NCBI GenBank assembly: GCA_039916225.1
Contig: JBDSLU010000536.1
Coordinates: 1-6,090 of the forward strand
Source of the DNA: JBDSLU01 sp039916225
Lineage (GTDB): Bacteria > Acidobacteriota > Vicinamibacteria > Vicinamibacterales > Vicinamibacteraceae
Direction of reading: 5' to 3'
DNA: 6,090 bases
The stretch's first letter is position 1; every line of letters starts with the position of its first letter. Shown here in pieces: positions 5,176-6,090 of this stretch. The notes beneath the pieces are model-generated. The model saw nothing but the letters and a program-made list of their open reading frames with translations, was not told where the DNA came from and did no database searches. The position numbers and the translations under genes were made by a program.

Positions 5176-6090
5176 ATGTCAGTCTACGATGTCGTCATCG
5201 TCGGTGCCGGTCCGGCCGGTCTCGCCGCCTCGATCGCCGCCAAGGGCCACGGTCTCAGCCACGTCGTCCTCGAGAAGGGTGTCGTCGTCAACACCATCCT
5301 GCATTTTCCCTTGCAGATGGCGTTCTTCACGACCCCCGAGCTGCTCGAGATCGGCAACATCCCGTTCACCACGCCGTACGAGAAGCCGACCCGCGCCGAG
5401 GCGCTCCGCTACTACCGGCGCATCGTCGACACCTTCGAGCTGCCCATCGAGCTGGGGCAGACGGTGTCGTCGGTGGCGCGCGAGGGCGGGCACCTGGTCG
5501 TGGCGACGACGACCGACGACGGGCCGAAGACGTGGACGGCGCGTACCGTCGTCATCGCCACCGGCGCCTACGATCTGCCGAACCGGATGGACATCCCCGG
5601 CGAAGACCTGCCGCACGTCTCGCACTACTACACCGAGGCGCACGCCTACTTCCGCAAGAACGTGGTCGTCGTCGGCGGCGCCAATTCGACCGCTGACGCG
5701 GCCCTCGAGATGTACCGCGCCGGCGTCAAGGTGACCATCGTCCACCGCCGCGAGGACTGGGGAAAGGGACTCAAGTACTGGGTGCGGCCCGATCTCGAGA
5801 ACCGCGTCAAGGAAGGCTCGATCGCCGCCCGCATGAGCGCCCGGGTGACCCGTGTCACGCCCAAGACGGTCGAGATCCTGCGTGCCGACGGCACCCCCGA
5901 GTCGCTGCCAGCGGACGCGGTGTTCCTCCTCACCGGCTATCACTCGGACACGACGCTGCTGGCGCACGCCGGCGTCTCGTTCGACCCGGTGGAACTGGCG
6001 CCAGCGTTCGACTCCGCGACGTTCGAGAGCAACGTGCCCGGCGTCTACGTGATCGGCAACGTCACGACGGGGCGGCAGACCGGCAAGATC
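5176..6090 (+). CDS. YpdA-family FAD/NAD(P)-dependent oxidoreductase (partial, 3' end missing)
   Basis: The frame is open from ATG 5176 to the right edge, 305 codons; the family is usually about 320-330 residues, so only a short tail is lost. It is a soluble two-dinucleotide-binding flavoprotein of the thioredoxin-reductase fold. FAD site: VVIVGAGPAGLAA (6-18) and ATGAYDLPN (128-136). NAD(P) site: VVVGGANSTADAALE (164-178), then HRRE (190-193). Family-specific blocks are NTILHFP (39-45), FFTTPELLEIGNIPF (50-64), KPTRAEALRYYRR (70-82), IPGEDLPHVSHYYTEAH (140-156), KYWVRPDLENRVKEGS (200-215) and NVPGVYVIGN (286-295). Characterised YpdA reduces bacillithiol disulfide with NADPH. There is no CxxC redox pair in the visible sequence and no cysteine at position 14, which is alanine, so the substrate here is uncertain. 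Other enzymes of the fold (thioredoxin reductase, ferredoxin-NADP reductase) fit the specific blocks less well. Confidence 0.9.
   Translation, partial: MSVYDVVIVGAGPAGLAASIAAKGHGLSHVVLEKGVVVNTILHFPLQMAFFTTPELLEIGNIPFTTPYEKPTRAEALRYYRRIVDTFELPIELGQTVSSVAREGGHLVVATTTDDGPKTWTARTVVIATGAYDLPNRMDIPGEDLPHVSHYYTEAHAYFRKNVVVVGGANSTADAALEMYRAGVKVTIVHRREDWGKGLKYWVRPDLENRVKEGSIAARMSARVTRVTPKTVEILRADGTPESLPADAVFLLTGYHSDTTLLAHAGVSFDPVELAPAFDSATFESNVPGVYVIGNVTTGRQTGKI

Noticed and set aside
5179..5967. A 262-codon minus-strand open frame opposite the flavoprotein gene
   Set aside because: The + strand frame has both dinucleotide-binding motifs and family blocks; the antisense product has none.
1..6090. Mobile elements, attachment sites, CRISPR repeats or RNA genes
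   Set aside because: No transposase or integrase motif, no spaced direct repeats and no tRNA or rRNA-like sequence was seen; coding sequence fills nearly the whole window.

Overview
The window is about 6.1 kb of GC-rich bacterial chromosome with short intergenic gaps and third codon positions dominated by G and C. It has no mobile-element, tRNA, rRNA or CRISPR signature. The gene set fits a free-living, Gram-negative-type soil or sediment bacterium: a cytoplasmic PAS hybrid kinase, a Tat-exported PhoD phosphatase, a YpdA-like flavoprotein and a secreted protein of unknown function. The style of the secreted protein and of the YpdA homologue suggests Acidobacteriota, perhaps Vicinamibacteria. 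That placement is an inference from memory, not a demonstrated match.

Layout. At the left edge (to 86) is the 3' end of an unidentified + strand gene. Its stop codon overlaps the stop of the convergent minus-strand gene in a shared CTAG. Positions 83-2068 (minus) encode a 661-residue soluble hybrid histidine kinase (PAS-PAS-HisKA-HATPase-REC). Diverging from it across a gap of about 62 bp is a + strand pair: a small secreted protein of unknown function (2131-2859), then, 20 bp later, a 200-residue response regulator whose C-terminus carries a CxxC...CxxC putative metal-binding module (2880-3482). After a 56-bp convergent gap comes a minus-strand Tat-signal alkaline phosphatase D (3539-5107). 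Diverging from that across 68 bp is a YpdA-family pyridine nucleotide-disulfide oxidoreductase (5176 onward), which runs off the right edge with 305 codons visible.

How the genes may work together. The divergent kinase and response regulator could form one signalling unit. The kinase has its own receiver domain, and the separate regulator has no DNA-binding domain, so the output is more likely protein interaction or metal/redox chemistry than direct transcription control. The secreted protein shares the regulator's probable transcript. The phosphatase and the flavoprotein look like independent housekeeping or accessory functions sharing a divergent control region.

Nothing here is clearly a new multi-gene system. 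The points most worth checking are the regulator's orphan four-cysteine module, the YpdA homologue that has alanine where the characterised enzyme has its active-site cysteine, and two -10-like boxes placed so close to start codons that leaderless transcription is likely.
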